A model generated the notes under the pieces. The model was given only the letters and a program-made list of their open reading frames with translations. It ran no database searches and was not told where the DNA came from. Made by a program: the position numbers and the translations under genes. Of a DNA stretch of 34,646 nt, positions 14,783 to 24,684 are shown piece after piece (position 1 is the first letter of the stretch; the number at the start of each line of letters is the position of its first letter). The DNA is from Natronohydrobacter sp. (GTDB lineage Bacteria > Pseudomonadota > Alphaproteobacteria > Rhodobacterales > Rhodobacteraceae): assembly GCA_020832555.1 (NCBI GenBank), contig JAFIEM010000031.1, positions 1-34,646 of the forward strand. Direction: 5' to 3'.

Positions 14783-15727
14783 TTGCGCGATTTGAAACTG
14801 CCCGACCAGCGCCACCCGGAGAAAGCCCGCAAGCCAGTGCAGGCGCAACCGAAAAAGCCCGATTGGATTCGCGTGAAGGCACCGGGCGGGGCAGGCTATG
14901 CCGAGACCCACAAGATCATGCGCGAACACAAGCTGACGACCGTGTGCGAGGAAGCAGGTTGTCCGAATGTGGGCGAATGCTGGAGCCAGGGCCACGCGAC
15001 CATGATGATCATGGGCGAGATCTGCACGCGCGGCTGCACGTTTTGCAATGTGGCGACGGGCCGCCCCGATACCCTGGATGTGTTCGAGCCGGGGCGCGTG
15101 GCGGATGCTGTGGCGAAACTGGGATTGAAGCATGTGGTCATCACGAGCGTTGACCGCGACGATCTGGAAGATGGCGGTGCCGAGCATTTCGCCCAGACCA
15201 TCCGCGCGGTGCGACACCGTGCGCCGGGGACGACCATCGAGATCCTGACGCCCGATTTCCTGAAATGTGACCCCTCGGTGCTGGAAACGGTCGTGGCGGC
15301 GAAACCGGATGTGTTCAACCACAATCTGGAAACAGTGCCGGGGCTTTATCCCGAAGTGCGCCCCGGTGCGCGCTATTTCCATTCGCTGCGCCTGTTGCAG
15401 CGGGTGAAGGAGCTGGACCCGTCCATGTTCACCAAATCGGGCATCATGGTGGGTCTGGGCGAAGACCGGCAGGGCGTGTTGCAGGTCATGGATGACATGC
15501 GCGCGGCCGATGTGGATTTCATCACCATCGGGCAATATCTGCAACCGACCCCGCGCCATCACCGGGTGGACCGGTTCGTGACGCCGGACGAGTTCAAATC
15601 CTATGAGAAAGCCGCCTGGGGCAAAGGCTTCTCGATGGTCTCGGCCACGCCGCTCACGCGGTCGAGCTATCACGCGGGCGATGATTTCGCGCGGCTGCGG
15701 GCGGTGCGGCAGGCGGCGCTGGCCTGA
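14783..15727 (+). CDS. lipA: Lipoyl synthase
   Basis: A 314-aa radical-SAM enzyme that inserts two sulfur atoms into octanoyl groups on lipoyl-domain proteins. The auxiliary 4Fe-4S cluster cysteines are C55, C60 and C66 ([12 protein letters not shown]), and the radical-SAM cluster cysteines are C81, C85 and C88 (CTRGCTFC). The conserved C-terminal RSSYHAG supplies the serine ligand of the auxiliary cluster. Translation starts at TTG 14783: GGAGGAGG at 14768-14776 is strong and no ATG is available in frame before the conserved region. It ends 136 bp before rpe, with a dispersed repeat and a hairpin between. Confidence 0.97.
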   Translation: MRDLKLPDQRHPEKARKPVQAQPKKPDWIRVKAPGGAGYAETHKIMREHKLTTVCEEAGCPNVGECWSQGHATMMIMGEICTRGCTFCNVATGRPDTLDVFEPGRVADAVAKLGLKHVVITSVDRDDLEDGGAEHFAQTIRAVRHRAPGTTIEILTPDFLKCDPSVLETVVAAKPDVFNHNLETVPGLYPEVRPGARYFHSLRLLQRVKELDPSMFTKSGIMVGLGEDRQGVLQVMDDMRAADVDFITIGQYLQPTPRHHRVDRFVTPDEFKSYEKAAWGKGFSMVSATPLTRSSYHAGDDFARLRAVRQAALA

Positions 15728-15746
15728 TCCGCAGGAGGCTGGCAAA

Positions 15747-15794
15747 GCCGGAAGTGCGGGTGCCTCCGGCGGGAGTATTTGTGGCAAGATGAAA
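15747..15794 (+). repeat. Dispersed hairpin + GAGTATTT...CAAGATGAAA element, copy B
   Basis: A short stem GCCGGA (15747-15752) / TCCGGC (15765-15770) is followed by the core GAGTATTTGTGGCAAGATGAAA at 15773-15794. It is on the same strand as the upstream lipA and 20 bp beyond its stop. See copies at 67, 27660 and 30279. Confidence 0.6.
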
Positions 15795-15823
15795 CCGGCA
15801 GGGCGTGCAATTTGCTCTGCCGG
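15795..15823 (+). terminator. Hairpin between lipA and rpe
   Basis: CCGGCAGGGC (15795-15804) pairs with GCTCTGCCGG (15814-15823) over 10 bp, including one G-T wobble, with a 9-nt loop. It begins at the last base of repeat copy B. No T-tract follows. Confidence 0.45.
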
Positions 15824-15863
15824 GGTCTAAGAGAAGCGCCATGCTGATTCAGGAGCCTGCGCC

Positions 15864-16562
15864 ATGAGTTTTTCCCGAGCGATCAAGATCGCACCCTCGA
15901 TCCTTGCTGCGGATTTCGCCAATTTCGGGGCCGAGTGTCGCGCCATTGAGGATCAGGGCGCGGATTGGGTGCATGTCGATGTGATGGACGGGCATTTCGT
16001 GCCGAATATCACCTTCGGCCCGGCGACCTGCGCCGCGATCCGCCCTCATATCCGCGGCGTGATGGATGTGCATCTGATGATCGCGCCGGTGGACCCCTAT
16101 ATCGAGGGGTTTGCGAAGGCAGGTGCGGATGTGATTACCGCGCATATGGAAGCCGGGCCGCATATTCATCGCACGCTTCAGGCGATCCGTGCGACCGGGG
16201 CCAAGGCGGGGCTGGCGCTGAACCCCGGTACGGGGCTGGACGGGGTGGAGAACCTGCTCGATCTCTTGGATCTGGTCTGTGTGATGACGGTCAATCCGGG
16301 GTTCGGCGGGCAGGCGTTTATCGACATGTCGGACAAGGTGCGCCGCTTGCGCGCGCTGATCGGCGAGCGGCCCATCCATATCGAGATTGATGGCGGGATC
16401 ACGCCCGAGACTGCGCCGATCATGGCGCGCGCGGGCGCGGATGTGCTGGTCGCGGGCTCGGCGGTGTTCAAGGGCGGGTCAGTGGCGGACCCGGCCCCCT
16501 ATGGCGCGAATATTCGCAGCATCCGGGCCGCGGCAGAGGGTGCGATCGGGGTTGCGGTGTGA
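15864..16562 (+). CDS. rpe: Ribulose-phosphate 3-epimerase
   Basis: A 232-aa TIM-barrel enzyme interconverting ribulose 5-phosphate and xylulose 5-phosphate in the pentose phosphate and Calvin cycles. Family motifs: IAPSILAADFANFG at the start, VHVDVMDGHFVPNITFG (metal-binding His and catalytic Asp), DVHLMI, ALNPGT, VMTVNPGFGGQ and EIDGGI with the second catalytic Asp. The stop overlaps the GTG start of the phosphatase gene by 3 bp, indicating translational coupling. Confidence 0.97.
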   Translation: MSFSRAIKIAPSILAADFANFGAECRAIEDQGADWVHVDVMDGHFVPNITFGPATCAAIRPHIRGVMDVHLMIAPVDPYIEGFAKAGADVITAHMEAGPHIHRTLQAIRATGAKAGLALNPGTGLDGVENLLDLLDLVCVMTVNPGFGGQAFIDMSDKVRRLRALIGERPIHIEIDGGITPETAPIMARAGADVLVAGSAVFKGGSVADPAPYGANIRSIRAAAEGAIGVAV

Positions 16563-17212
16563 TCCGGGCGGTTGTCTTTGACCTTGACGGCACCTTGATC
16601 GACTCTGCGCCCGATATCTGGCGTGCGGCCAATCAGGTGCTGGAGGGCGAAGGTCTGCCGCTGGTCACATTCGAGCAATCGCGCGGCTTTATCGGGCATG
16701 GCGCGCGGGTTTTCGTCGAGCGTATGGAGCGGGCTGCGCTCGGCGCGAATGAGCCTGCACGCACGGCGCATCTGCATGCGCGTTTCCTGCATTTCTACGA
16801 GCGTGCGCATCAAGGCACGCAGGTCTATCCGCATGTGATCGAGACGCTGTACTCGCTGCGCGGGCAGGGGCTGCGGCTGGGCTTATGCACGAACAAGCCG
16901 TTGCGGCCCACGCAGGCGGTGTTGGCGCATCTGGGTTGGGACGGCATATTCGAGACCGTGATCGGGGGCGACTCGCTGCCTGTGGCGAAGCCTGATCCTG
17001 CCCCTTTGCTGGCGGTGCTGGAGGGCATGGGCATGACCCTGACCGAGATTGCCTATATCGGCGACAGCGAGACGGATGCCGAGACCGCCGAGCGCGCGGG
17101 CGCGCGGTTCGGGCTTTACACCGAAGGTTATCGGAAGTCGGCCCCCGAGGCGCTCTATCACCAGTTCCGTTTCAGCGATTATCGGATGTTGCCGGAGTTG
17201 CTTCATGGCTGA
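16559..17212 (+). CDS. gph: Phosphoglycolate phosphatase, HAD superfamily
   Basis: A 217-aa HAD phosphatase. Motif I is FDLDGTLIDSAPDI (residues 7-20, nucleophile Asp), motif II is LCTNKP, the conserved Lys is in VAKPDP, and motif IV is YIGDSETDAETA. The helical cap lies between motifs I and II. Together with rpe this fits a role in removing 2-phosphoglycolate or another small sugar phosphate. It begins with GTG inside the rpe stop (GTGA) and overlaps the next gene by 8 bp, so rpe-gph-transporter form one coupled unit. Specificity within the HAD family is inferred from sequence style and context. Confidence 0.88.
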   Translation: MIRAVVFDLDGTLIDSAPDIWRAANQVLEGEGLPLVTFEQSRGFIGHGARVFVERMERAALGANEPARTAHLHARFLHFYERAHQGTQVYPHVIETLYSLRGQGLRLGLCTNKPLRPTQAVLAHLGWDGIFETVIGGDSLPVAKPDPAPLLAVLEGMGMTLTEIAYIGDSETDAETAERAGARFGLYTEGYRKSAPEALYHQFRFSDYRMLPELLHG

Positions 17213-18194
17213 GCGCCGCCCCCTGCCGCCCCCCTTGCCGATGCCGAAACCGGGTCTGTGGCGGCGCACGCCGCCTGCGATCTTTCCCCCCATCATGGGG
17301 CTGTTTGGTCTGGGCATGGGCTGGCGCGCGGCGGCCCCGGCCTTTGGGGTGTCGCCTGCGATCAGTGACCTGATCCTTGGGGCGGTGGCGCTGTTGTTCC
17401 TCTTTGCGCTGGCGGTCTGGGTCGCAAAACCCCTGCGCCGCCCTTCGGTTGTGCTGGACGAATTGCGCGTGCTGCCTGGGCGGGCGGGGCTGGCGGCGGC
17501 GTCCCTGAGCCTGATGCTTCTGGCTGCAACGCTTGCGCCCTTTGCGACCGGGCTGGCGCGCGGCCTCGCGGTTCTGGCCTTCAGCCTGCATGTGGGGTTG
17601 CTGGCGGTGCTGATCCATGTGCTGCGCGCCGGACCGCCCGAAGGGCGCGTGGTCACGCCGATCTTTCACCTGACCTTTGTGGGGTTCATCATCGGCGGTG
17701 TGGCCGCCAATGCGCTGGGAGAGCATGACATCGCGCGCTGGCTGGTCTGGTCCATGTTGATCCCGGCGGGGGTGATCTGGGGGATTTCCGCGCGCCAACT
17801 GACCCGCGCACTGCCGCCTGCGCCGCTGCGCCCGCTTCTGGCGATCCATCTGGCACCGGCGAGCCTGTTCACGATTGTCGCGCATGGCGCGGGGATGGAA
17901 GCGGCGGCGCATGGCTTCCTTGCGCTGGCTATGGCGATCCTTTTGGCGCTGATGGTGTCGATCCGATGGCTGACGGCGGCGGGGTTTTCGGCCCTTTGGG
18001 GAGCGTTCACCTTCCCGCTTGCGGCCGTCAGTACAGCGCTGATCCTAGTGTCGCAGGGCGAGGGCGTGATGGGCTGGATCGGTGGTTTCCTGCTGGCTTT
18101 CTGCACGCTTTTCATTCCGGTGATTGCCTACCGTATCCTGAAGATGTGGGCGGGCGGCATGCTGGCCATCAAGACGAATGCCGCAGAAGCGTGA
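17205..18194 (+). CDS. SLAC1/TehA-family membrane transporter
   Basis: A 329-aa polytopic inner-membrane protein with about nine or ten hydrophobic segments, starting around residue 23 (AIFPPIMGLFGLGMGW) and ending around 310. The first segment, with its conserved PP-x-MG-x2-GLGxxW pattern, is typical of the tellurite-resistance/dicarboxylate transporter (TDT) family that includes TehA and plant SLAC1 anion channels. Substrates for bacterial members range from C4-dicarboxylates to small anions and cannot be told here. The start at 17205 lies within gph, an 8-bp overlap. Confidence 0.85.
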   Translation: MAERRPLPPPLPMPKPGLWRRTPPAIFPPIMGLFGLGMGWRAAAPAFGVSPAISDLILGAVALLFLFALAVWVAKPLRRPSVVLDELRVLPGRAGLAAASLSLMLLAATLAPFATGLARGLAVLAFSLHVGLLAVLIHVLRAGPPEGRVVTPIFHLTFVGFIIGGVAANALGEHDIARWLVWSMLIPAGVIWGISARQLTRALPPAPLRPLLAIHLAPASLFTIVAHGAGMEAAAHGFLALAMAILLALMVSIRWLTAAGFSALWGAFTFPLAAVSTALILVSQGEGVMGWIGGFLLAFCTLFIPVIAYRILKMWAGGMLAIKTNAAEA

Positions 18195-19714
<1,520 letters not shown>

Positions 19715-19715
<1 letters not shown>

Positions 19716-20494
19716 TGCCCTTTCTTGACGGGCTGACCCTGTTCGGTGACCCGGCCACGCTGATTGCCGCGCTGATCGCAGTGTTTCTGGTGGGCCTGTC
19801 CAAAGGCGGGCTTGGCGGCGCCTTCGCGCTGATGGGCGTGCCGATCCTGTCGCTGGTCATGTCACCGGTGCAGGCGGCAGCACTGTTGCTGCCGATATTG
19901 CTGATGATGGACGGGATCAGCCTGTGGGCGTGGCGCGGCTGGTTTGACCGGGCGACACTGCTACATCTGCTGCCGGGGGCTGTAGTGGGCATCGGCCTTG
20001 GCTGGGCGACCGCCGCCTATACGTCAGAGGCCGTGGTGCGGCTGATGGTGGGGCTTGTCGCGCTGGGATTTGTCGCGCGGATGTGGCTTGCGCGGGGCGG
20101 GGGCCGGGCGCAGGGGCAAAGCTGGGGGCGCGGCAGTTTCTGGGGGATCGGCGCGGGGTTCACGAGTTTCGTGGCCCATGCGGGCGGGCCGCCCTTTCAA
20201 GTCTATGTGCTGCCGTTGCGGTTTGATCCCAAGGTCTATACCGGGACGAGCGTGATCTTCTTTGCAGTCGTGAATGTGATCAAGCTTGGCCCCTATGCGG
20301 CGCTGGGGCAGTTCGACCGGGTGACGCTGGTCTCGGCCTTCGCCATGCTGCCGCTGGCGGCGGTGTCCACTTTGCTGGGCGCGTGGATCATCAAGCGGAT
20401 GCGGGCCGAGGTGTTCTATCCGCTGATGTATGGCATGATCGCGCTGGTGGGGGTGAAGCTGGTGTGGGATGCTGTGGGGGCGTTGTTGGGGTGA
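19715..20494 (+). CDS. TSUP (TauE/SafE) family membrane permease
   Basis: A 259-aa integral membrane protein with about seven to eight hydrophobic segments. The N-terminal stretch LVGLSKGGLGGAFALMGVPIL is the first TSUP repeat, and HAGGPPFQVYVLP near residue 155 is the second repeat's equivalent. The family exports or imports sulfite, sulfoacetate, thiosulfate or related anions; the substrate is not readable. Start ATG 19715 overlaps the guaB stop (TGATG); GTG 19712 is an alternative. The coupling with guaB looks positional rather than functional. Beyond its end the base composition drops sharply at the restriction-modification island. Confidence 0.88.
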
Positions 20495-20530
20495 GGGGGG
20501 ATTTGGACATTGCTTATTCGCCCCGAGAGC

Positions 20531-20559
20531 TTGCAAGGACATCAAAAACGGGTTAGAAC
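20531..20559 (+). promoter_or_regulatory. Candidate promoter of the restriction-modification pair
   Basis: TTGCAA (20531-20536) and TAGAAC (20554-20559) are separated by 17 bp, in an AT-richer stretch 87 bp before the methyltransferase ATG. No clear controller-protein box was seen in 20495-20645. Confidence 0.35.
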
Positions 20560-20645
20560 TTTGCATGAACAAAATACAGGTCTTGGAAGGGTCCATGTAC
20601 TTGATCGCGCCTGGAAGATTTTGAATGTCATGAAATTTCCTAACT

Positions 20646-21617
20646 ATGAAAAGTAATCTCTCATCTGTCGAACTCTGCGCTGGTGCTGGGGGACAAGCGC
20701 TTGGAATGGAGAGAGCGGGCTTCGAGCATCAGGCTCTCGTCGAAATCGATCCGCATTGCCGCGACACACTGTCTTTGAACCGCCCATTATGGAACGTCGT
20801 TCGCGGGGATCAGGCAGACCTTACGCGCTTCGATGGACGTCCGTTTAAGGGGATTGATGTTCTTGCAGGCGGCCTTCCATGTCCGCCGTTTTCCGTGGCG
20901 GGCAAGCAGTTGGGCCATGCTGATGAGCGTAATCTTTTTCCCGATGCGCTACGAATTGTGGATGAGATCAGGCCACGAGCCGTTATGATAGAGAATGTGC
21001 GTGGCTTCCTAGATGCAGTATTCTCTGATTACCGCCAGAATCTAAAACAAGAGCTTCGAAAACTCGGCTACGAGACAGAATGGCATCTCTTCAACGCTTC
21101 GGATTTCGGTGTTGCTCAGTTGCGCCCGCGCGTCGTCATTGTAGCCATACGGAAAGAGTTTTCAGATTTTTTTTCGTGGCCTGTTTCGGGCGGAACGTCA
21201 CCAAAAACTGTTGGTGAAACACTTTTTGACTTAATGGCTCAGAACGGTTGGAATGGTGCGTCACACTGGATGAAACACGCTGATGATATTGCTCCTACGA
21301 TTGTCGGTGGATCAAAGAAACACGGAGGGCCAGATCTAGGGCCGACGCGTGCCAAACGGGCTTGGGCGACGCTGGGAGTTGACGGGAAAGGTATAGCTGA
21401 CTCAGCACCTGCCGTTGATTTCGTCGGAATGCCGCGTCTCACAGTGCGCATGGTCGCGCGATTGCAGGGATTCCCTGATTCTTGGGAAATCGCAGGTAAA
21501 AAAACTGCGGCCTATCGTCAGGTCGGCAATGCGTTTCCTCCACCTGTGGCAGAGGCCGTTGCACAAAAAATCCGAGAGGCGATAACAGTCAGGAAAACAG
21601 TACGGGTTGTGGCTTGA
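20646..21617 (+). CDS. DNA (cytosine-5) methyltransferase of a type II R-M system
   Basis: A 323-aa m5C methyltransferase with the motifs in standard order: I LCAGAGGQALGM (10-21, SAM binding), II EIDPHC, III GDQADLT, IV GLPCPPFSVAGKQ with catalytic Cys79, VI ENVRG (116-120), VIII QLRPRVV (159-165), IX RLTVRMVARLQGFPD, X AYRQVGNAFPPPVAEA (289-304). The target-recognition region between VIII and IX is short (about residues 175-265). It should methylate the site cut by its partner, predicted GCCGGC. Codon use and GC are much lower than in flanking genes, pointing to horizontal acquisition. Its stop overlaps the nuclease start (TGATG). Confidence 0.95.
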   Translation: MKSNLSSVELCAGAGGQALGMERAGFEHQALVEIDPHCRDTLSLNRPLWNVVRGDQADLTRFDGRPFKGIDVLAGGLPCPPFSVAGKQLGHADERNLFPDALRIVDEIRPRAVMIENVRGFLDAVFSDYRQNLKQELRKLGYETEWHLFNASDFGVAQLRPRVVIVAIRKEFSDFFSWPVSGGTSPKTVGETLFDLMAQNGWNGASHWMKHADDIAPTIVGGSKKHGGPDLGPTRAKRAWATLGVDGKGIADSAPAVDFVGMPRLTVRMVARLQGFPDSWEIAGKKTAAYRQVGNAFPPPVAEAVAQKIREAITVRKTVRVVA

Positions 21618-22462
21618 TGGACGAGGCTTGGTTGACAACGGCAAGGCGTGAGTTTCACGCAACTCTACTTGGAAGTATCCTTACAAAGAGCAGTGCAGGG
21701 GTGCCCAGTAATGCCGACAAGTCATCCAGACCAAGCTGTGAAATTGCCTCCTCCATACTTGAGCAACTTGGGCCTGCAACAACGGCTACCAAGTTGCCGG
21801 GTCAGACAGCTGGCGCAGATTTTGAAGGCGTGTGTGCGAGCTTTGTCCGCGTGTGTTTTGAACGAATGCATCATTTGCGCCCCGGAGTTTTCAGTGTCCA
21901 TAAAGGCGGTGGTATCGCGAGTTTCGATCAGTATGCGCATCTTGACGAGTTGGAAGCGATCGCCAGGTCAAATCGTGAAATTGCGACAGCAATTGGTTCT
22001 GATTATCTGATCAAGCCTGATATCGTTGTTGCCCGCGCACCTGAGACAGACGAAACAATAAACTCTAAAGGCAAACTGGTCGATGGATTTAGCGCACGGC
22101 TGACCAGCTTAAGGTCTGTCAATCAACCCCACTCAATCCTTCATGCATCAATAAGTTGTAAGTGGACTCTGCGGAGTGATCGTGCACAAAATGCTCGGTC
22201 AGAGGGTCTCAATCTCGTACGAAATCGTAAAGGACGTCTGCCGCATATTGCGGTTATTACAGGTGAACCTACTCCGGGTCGCATTGCGTCATTGGCATTG
22301 GGAACGGGCGATATCGATTGTGTATATCATTTTGCTCTCTATGAGCTGCGAAATGCCTTGATACAACAAGGACGTGAAGAAACCTTGGAGCTGTTGAATA
22401 CAATGGTTGAAGGAAAACGATTGAGAGATATTTCAGACTTGCCGATTGATCTTGTGACTTGA
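21617..22462 (+). CDS. Type II restriction endonuclease, NgoMIV family (predicted G^CCGGC)
   Basis: A 281-aa nuclease of the NgoMIV/Cfr10I/Bse634I group. Counting from ATG 21617, I see E70 (ADFEGVC), D135 (LIKPDIVV), S180-C181-K182 (ASISCKWT) and E196 (ARSEGLN). These line up with NgoMIV active-site residues E70, D140, S185-C186-K187 and E201 as I recall them. R186, D188 and R189 (LRSDR) line up with R191, D193 and R194, which read the GCCGGC site in NgoMIV. GTGDIDCVYHFALYEL near the C-terminus is also family-like. All key residues are present, so it looks functional. TTG 21614 is an alternative start. Base composition matches the methyltransferase and differs from the chromosome. Confidence 0.9.
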   Translation: MDEAWLTTARREFHATLLGSILTKSSAGVPSNADKSSRPSCEIASSILEQLGPATTATKLPGQTAGADFEGVCASFVRVCFERMHHLRPGVFSVHKGGGIASFDQYAHLDELEAIARSNREIATAIGSDYLIKPDIVVARAPETDETINSKGKLVDGFSARLTSLRSVNQPHSILHASISCKWTLRSDRAQNARSEGLNLVRNRKGRLPHIAVITGEPTPGRIASLALGTGDIDCVYHFALYELRNALIQQGREETLELLNTMVEGKRLRDISDLPIDLVT

Positions 22463-22513
22463 AACTCGCTCGCTGGCTCCGTTTGCTTCACACGATCTTT
22501 TTGAATAATATTC

Positions 22514-23464
22514 TCACACCGGATTGACCAACCCCCGCCCCTCCAGATGCGCGATGGCGTTTTCAACCGCCATCAGACCCATTTCCTCGCGCACGTCCAA
22601 AGCCGCTGTGCCCAGATGCGGCAGCAGCACCACATTGTCCATCTTGCGCAACGCCTCGGGCACTTTCGGCTCGAACTCATAGACATCCAGCCCCGCGCCG
22701 CCGATCTGGCCCGCTTGCAGGGCGGCGACAAGGGCCGCTTCATCCACCACATCGCCGCGCGCGATGTTGATCAGACGCGCATGCGGGCGCATCGCGGCCA
22801 ACTCGGGCGCGCCCACCATATGCCGCGTCTCGGCCCCGCCCGGCACGGCCAGGACCACGCAATCGGAGGCGACCATCAGCTCGTTCAGACTGCCCACCTG
22901 CCGCGATGGCATGTCAAGCACCTTGGCCGAGCGGTTGTGATAGATCACCTTCATCCCCAGCCCGAAATGCGCGCGCCGCGCAATAGCCTGACCGATGCGG
23001 CCCATGCCGACAATGCCGCAGGTCTTGCCGCCCAGATGCAGGCCCAGCATCTGCGTCGGGTGCCAGCCGGTCCATTTGCCCGACCGCACCAGCCGTTCGC
23101 CTTCGCCCGCGCGCCGCGCGGTCATCAGCATCAGCATGAGCGCAATATCGGCCGTGGCCTCGGTCACGGCACCCGGCGTGTTGGTGACAGAGATGCCAGC
23201 GGCGCGGGCGGCGGCGACGTCGATATGGTTGTAGCCCACACCGAAATTGGCAAGCAGGCGGCAGCGGGAATCGCTCATGCCGTCGAACACCTCGGCGCTG
23301 AACAGATCGCCCAGTGTCGGGATGACCACATCATAGAGCACCAGCGCCGCGCGCATTTCGCCCTTTTTCAGCGGCGTGTTCTGTTCGCGCACGGTCACGT
23401 TGAAATGCGCCTGCGCGCGTTCGAGCACGCGCTCGGGCATGGGGCGGGTGATGTAGAGTTCCAT
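22514..23464 (-). CDS. D-isomer-specific 2-hydroxyacid dehydrogenase (glyoxylate/hydroxypyruvate reductase type)
   Basis: A 316-aa NAD(P)-dependent dehydrogenase. The substrate domain has LLANFGVGYNHIDV near residue 77; the nucleotide fold has GIVGMGRIGQAIARRA near 149; the catalytic triad is visible as Arg in NIARGDVVDE, Glu in DVYEFEP and His in LLPHLGTAA. The enzyme probably reduces glyoxylate or hydroxypyruvate to glycolate or glycerate; exact substrate is not certain. The ATG at 23464 is preferred over an upstream TTG at 23479 because GGAGA lies six bases before it. It follows csaA by 11 bp in the same direction. Confidence 0.9.
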   Translation of the reverse strand: MELYITRPMPERVLERAQAHFNVTVREQNTPLKKGEMRAALVLYDVVIPTLGDLFSAEVFDGMSDSRCRLLANFGVGYNHIDVAAARAAGISVTNTPGAVTEATADIALMLMLMTARRAGEGERLVRSGKWTGWHPTQMLGLHLGGKTCGIVGMGRIGQAIARRAHFGLGMKVIYHNRSAKVLDMPSRQVGSLNELMVASDCVVLAVPGGAETRHMVGAPELAAMRPHARLINIARGDVVDEAALVAALQAGQIGGAGLDVYEFEPKVPEALRKMDNVVLLPHLGTAALDVREEMGLMAVENAIAHLEGRGLVNPV

Positions 23465-23475
23465 CTGCGTCTCCG

Positions 23476-23814
23476 TCAATGCATCCGCGCGCCCAAGGGC
23501 ACGTCATGGTCGGGGGCCAGCAGCGAAATGCGGCCCTGATCGTCGGACGCGCCCAGCACCAGCACTTCGGACATGAACGGCCCGATCTGGCGGGGCGGGA
23601 AATTCACCACCGCCATGACCTGCCGCCCGATCAGCGCGTCGGGCGTATAGAGCGTGGTGATCTGGGCCGAGGATTTCTTCTCGCCGATCTCTGGCCCGAA
23701 ATCGATCCAGAGCATGATTGCGGGTTTGCGGGCTTCAGGGAAGGGTTCGGCGCGGGTCACGCGGCCTGCGCGGATGTCCACTTTCAGGAAATCGTCAAAG
23801 TTGATCGTGCTCAT
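23476..23814 (-). CDS. csaA: tRNA-binding protein, CsaA type
   Basis: A 112-aa single-domain protein with the OB-fold tRNA-binding domain also found at the C-terminus of methionyl-tRNA synthetase: FLKVDIRAGRVTRAEPFPEARKPAI at the start, VMAVVNFPPRQIGPFMSEVLVLGA in the middle, and a short hydrophilic C-terminus. CsaA has been described as a secretion-linked chaperone in Bacillus and as a structure-specific tRNA binder; its physiological job is unsettled. GAGGGAG precedes the ATG. Its ATG overlaps the proC stop by 4 bp, so it is translationally coupled to proC. Confidence 0.92.
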   Translation of the reverse strand: MSTINFDDFLKVDIRAGRVTRAEPFPEARKPAIMLWIDFGPEIGEKKSSAQITTLYTPDALIGRQVMAVVNFPPRQIGPFMSEVLVLGASDDQGRISLLAPDHDVPLGARMH

Positions 23815-24614
23815 GCCGAAAGCTCCCTCGAGCGGTCGGTCGCGGCCTTGATCGCGCGGGCCATCAGGGGGGGCAGTTCCGGCATCAGCACATCGAGCGC
23901 GGCCGCTGTCGTGCCCTTGGGGCTGGTGACATTGATGCGCAACTGTTCCGCGCTCTCTTCCGATCCGGCGGCAAGCTGTCCGGCACCGATCACAGTCGCG
24001 CGGGCGAGTTGCATGGCCAGTTCTGGCGCAAGCCCCTCTGCGACCCCGGCTTCGGCCATCGCCTCGATCATGTGGAACACATAGGCGGGGCCGGACCCCG
24101 AAAGGCCGGTCACAGCGTCCATCTGTGCCTCATCCTCCAGCCGCACAGTCTGGCCGACAGCGGCCAGCAGGGCTTCCGCCAGCGCCATCTGGTCCTCGGA
24201 CACATGCGCATTGCCGATCAGCGCCGTGATTCCGGCCCCCACGGCAGCGGGCGTGTTCGGCATGGCGCGGATGATCGGGGTTTGCGCGCCCAGCGCGTCG
24301 GAAAACCGCGCCATCGTTGTGCCTGCGGCGATGGATACAAACAGCGTGGCCCCATTGCCCAGCGCCTGCAACGCAGGCAGGGCGTCGCCCATCATCTGCG
24401 GTTTGACCGCGACGATTGCCACAGCGGGCGCGGGGGGCAGATCCGTGTTCAGCGCGACGCCGGTGCCGCGCAGCCAGTCCGAGGGGGTGGGCTCGATCAC
24501 ATGAACGCTGCCAGGTGGCACTCCGCGTGCCAGCCAACCGGCCAGCATGGCTGACCCCATCTTGCCACAGCCCAGAAGCACCATGCCGTCGCGGGCAATC
24601 CTGTCGAAATCCAT
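23811..24614 (-). CDS. proC: Pyrroline-5-carboxylate reductase
   Basis: A 267-aa enzyme reducing delta-1-pyrroline-5-carboxylate to proline with NAD(P)H, the last step of proline synthesis. The N-terminal Rossmann motif is LLGCGKMGSAML; AVKPQMM, IRAMPNTPAAVG and the C-terminal signature SGSGPAYVFHMIEAMAEAGV are all canonical. Start 24614 is selected from AAGGGGG just upstream and the beginning of homology; 48 in-frame residues further upstream are low-complexity and run into the neighbouring region. It overlaps csaA by 4 bp. Confidence 0.96.
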   Translation of the reverse strand: MDFDRIARDGMVLLGCGKMGSAMLAGWLARGVPPGSVHVIEPTPSDWLRGTGVALNTDLPPAPAVAIVAVKPQMMGDALPALQALGNGATLFVSIAAGTTMARFSDALGAQTPIIRAMPNTPAAVGAGITALIGNAHVSEDQMALAEALLAAVGQTVRLEDEAQMDAVTGLSGSGPAYVFHMIEAMAEAGVAEGLAPELAMQLARATVIGAGQLAAGSEESAEQLRINVTSPKGTTAAALDVLMPELPPLMARAIKAATDRSRELSA

Positions 24615-24684
24615 GCCAAGCCCCCTTGTTGGTCTTGGCCCCTTGATGCGCGCGGCGCGCGCAAGGGTCAAGAGGGGGTGCGGA

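Noticed and set aside
21648..22010. 120-codon frame inside the restriction endonuclease gene, considered as a controller protein
   Set aside because: It lies wholly within the nuclease coding region in another frame, has no helix-turn-helix and no ribosome site.
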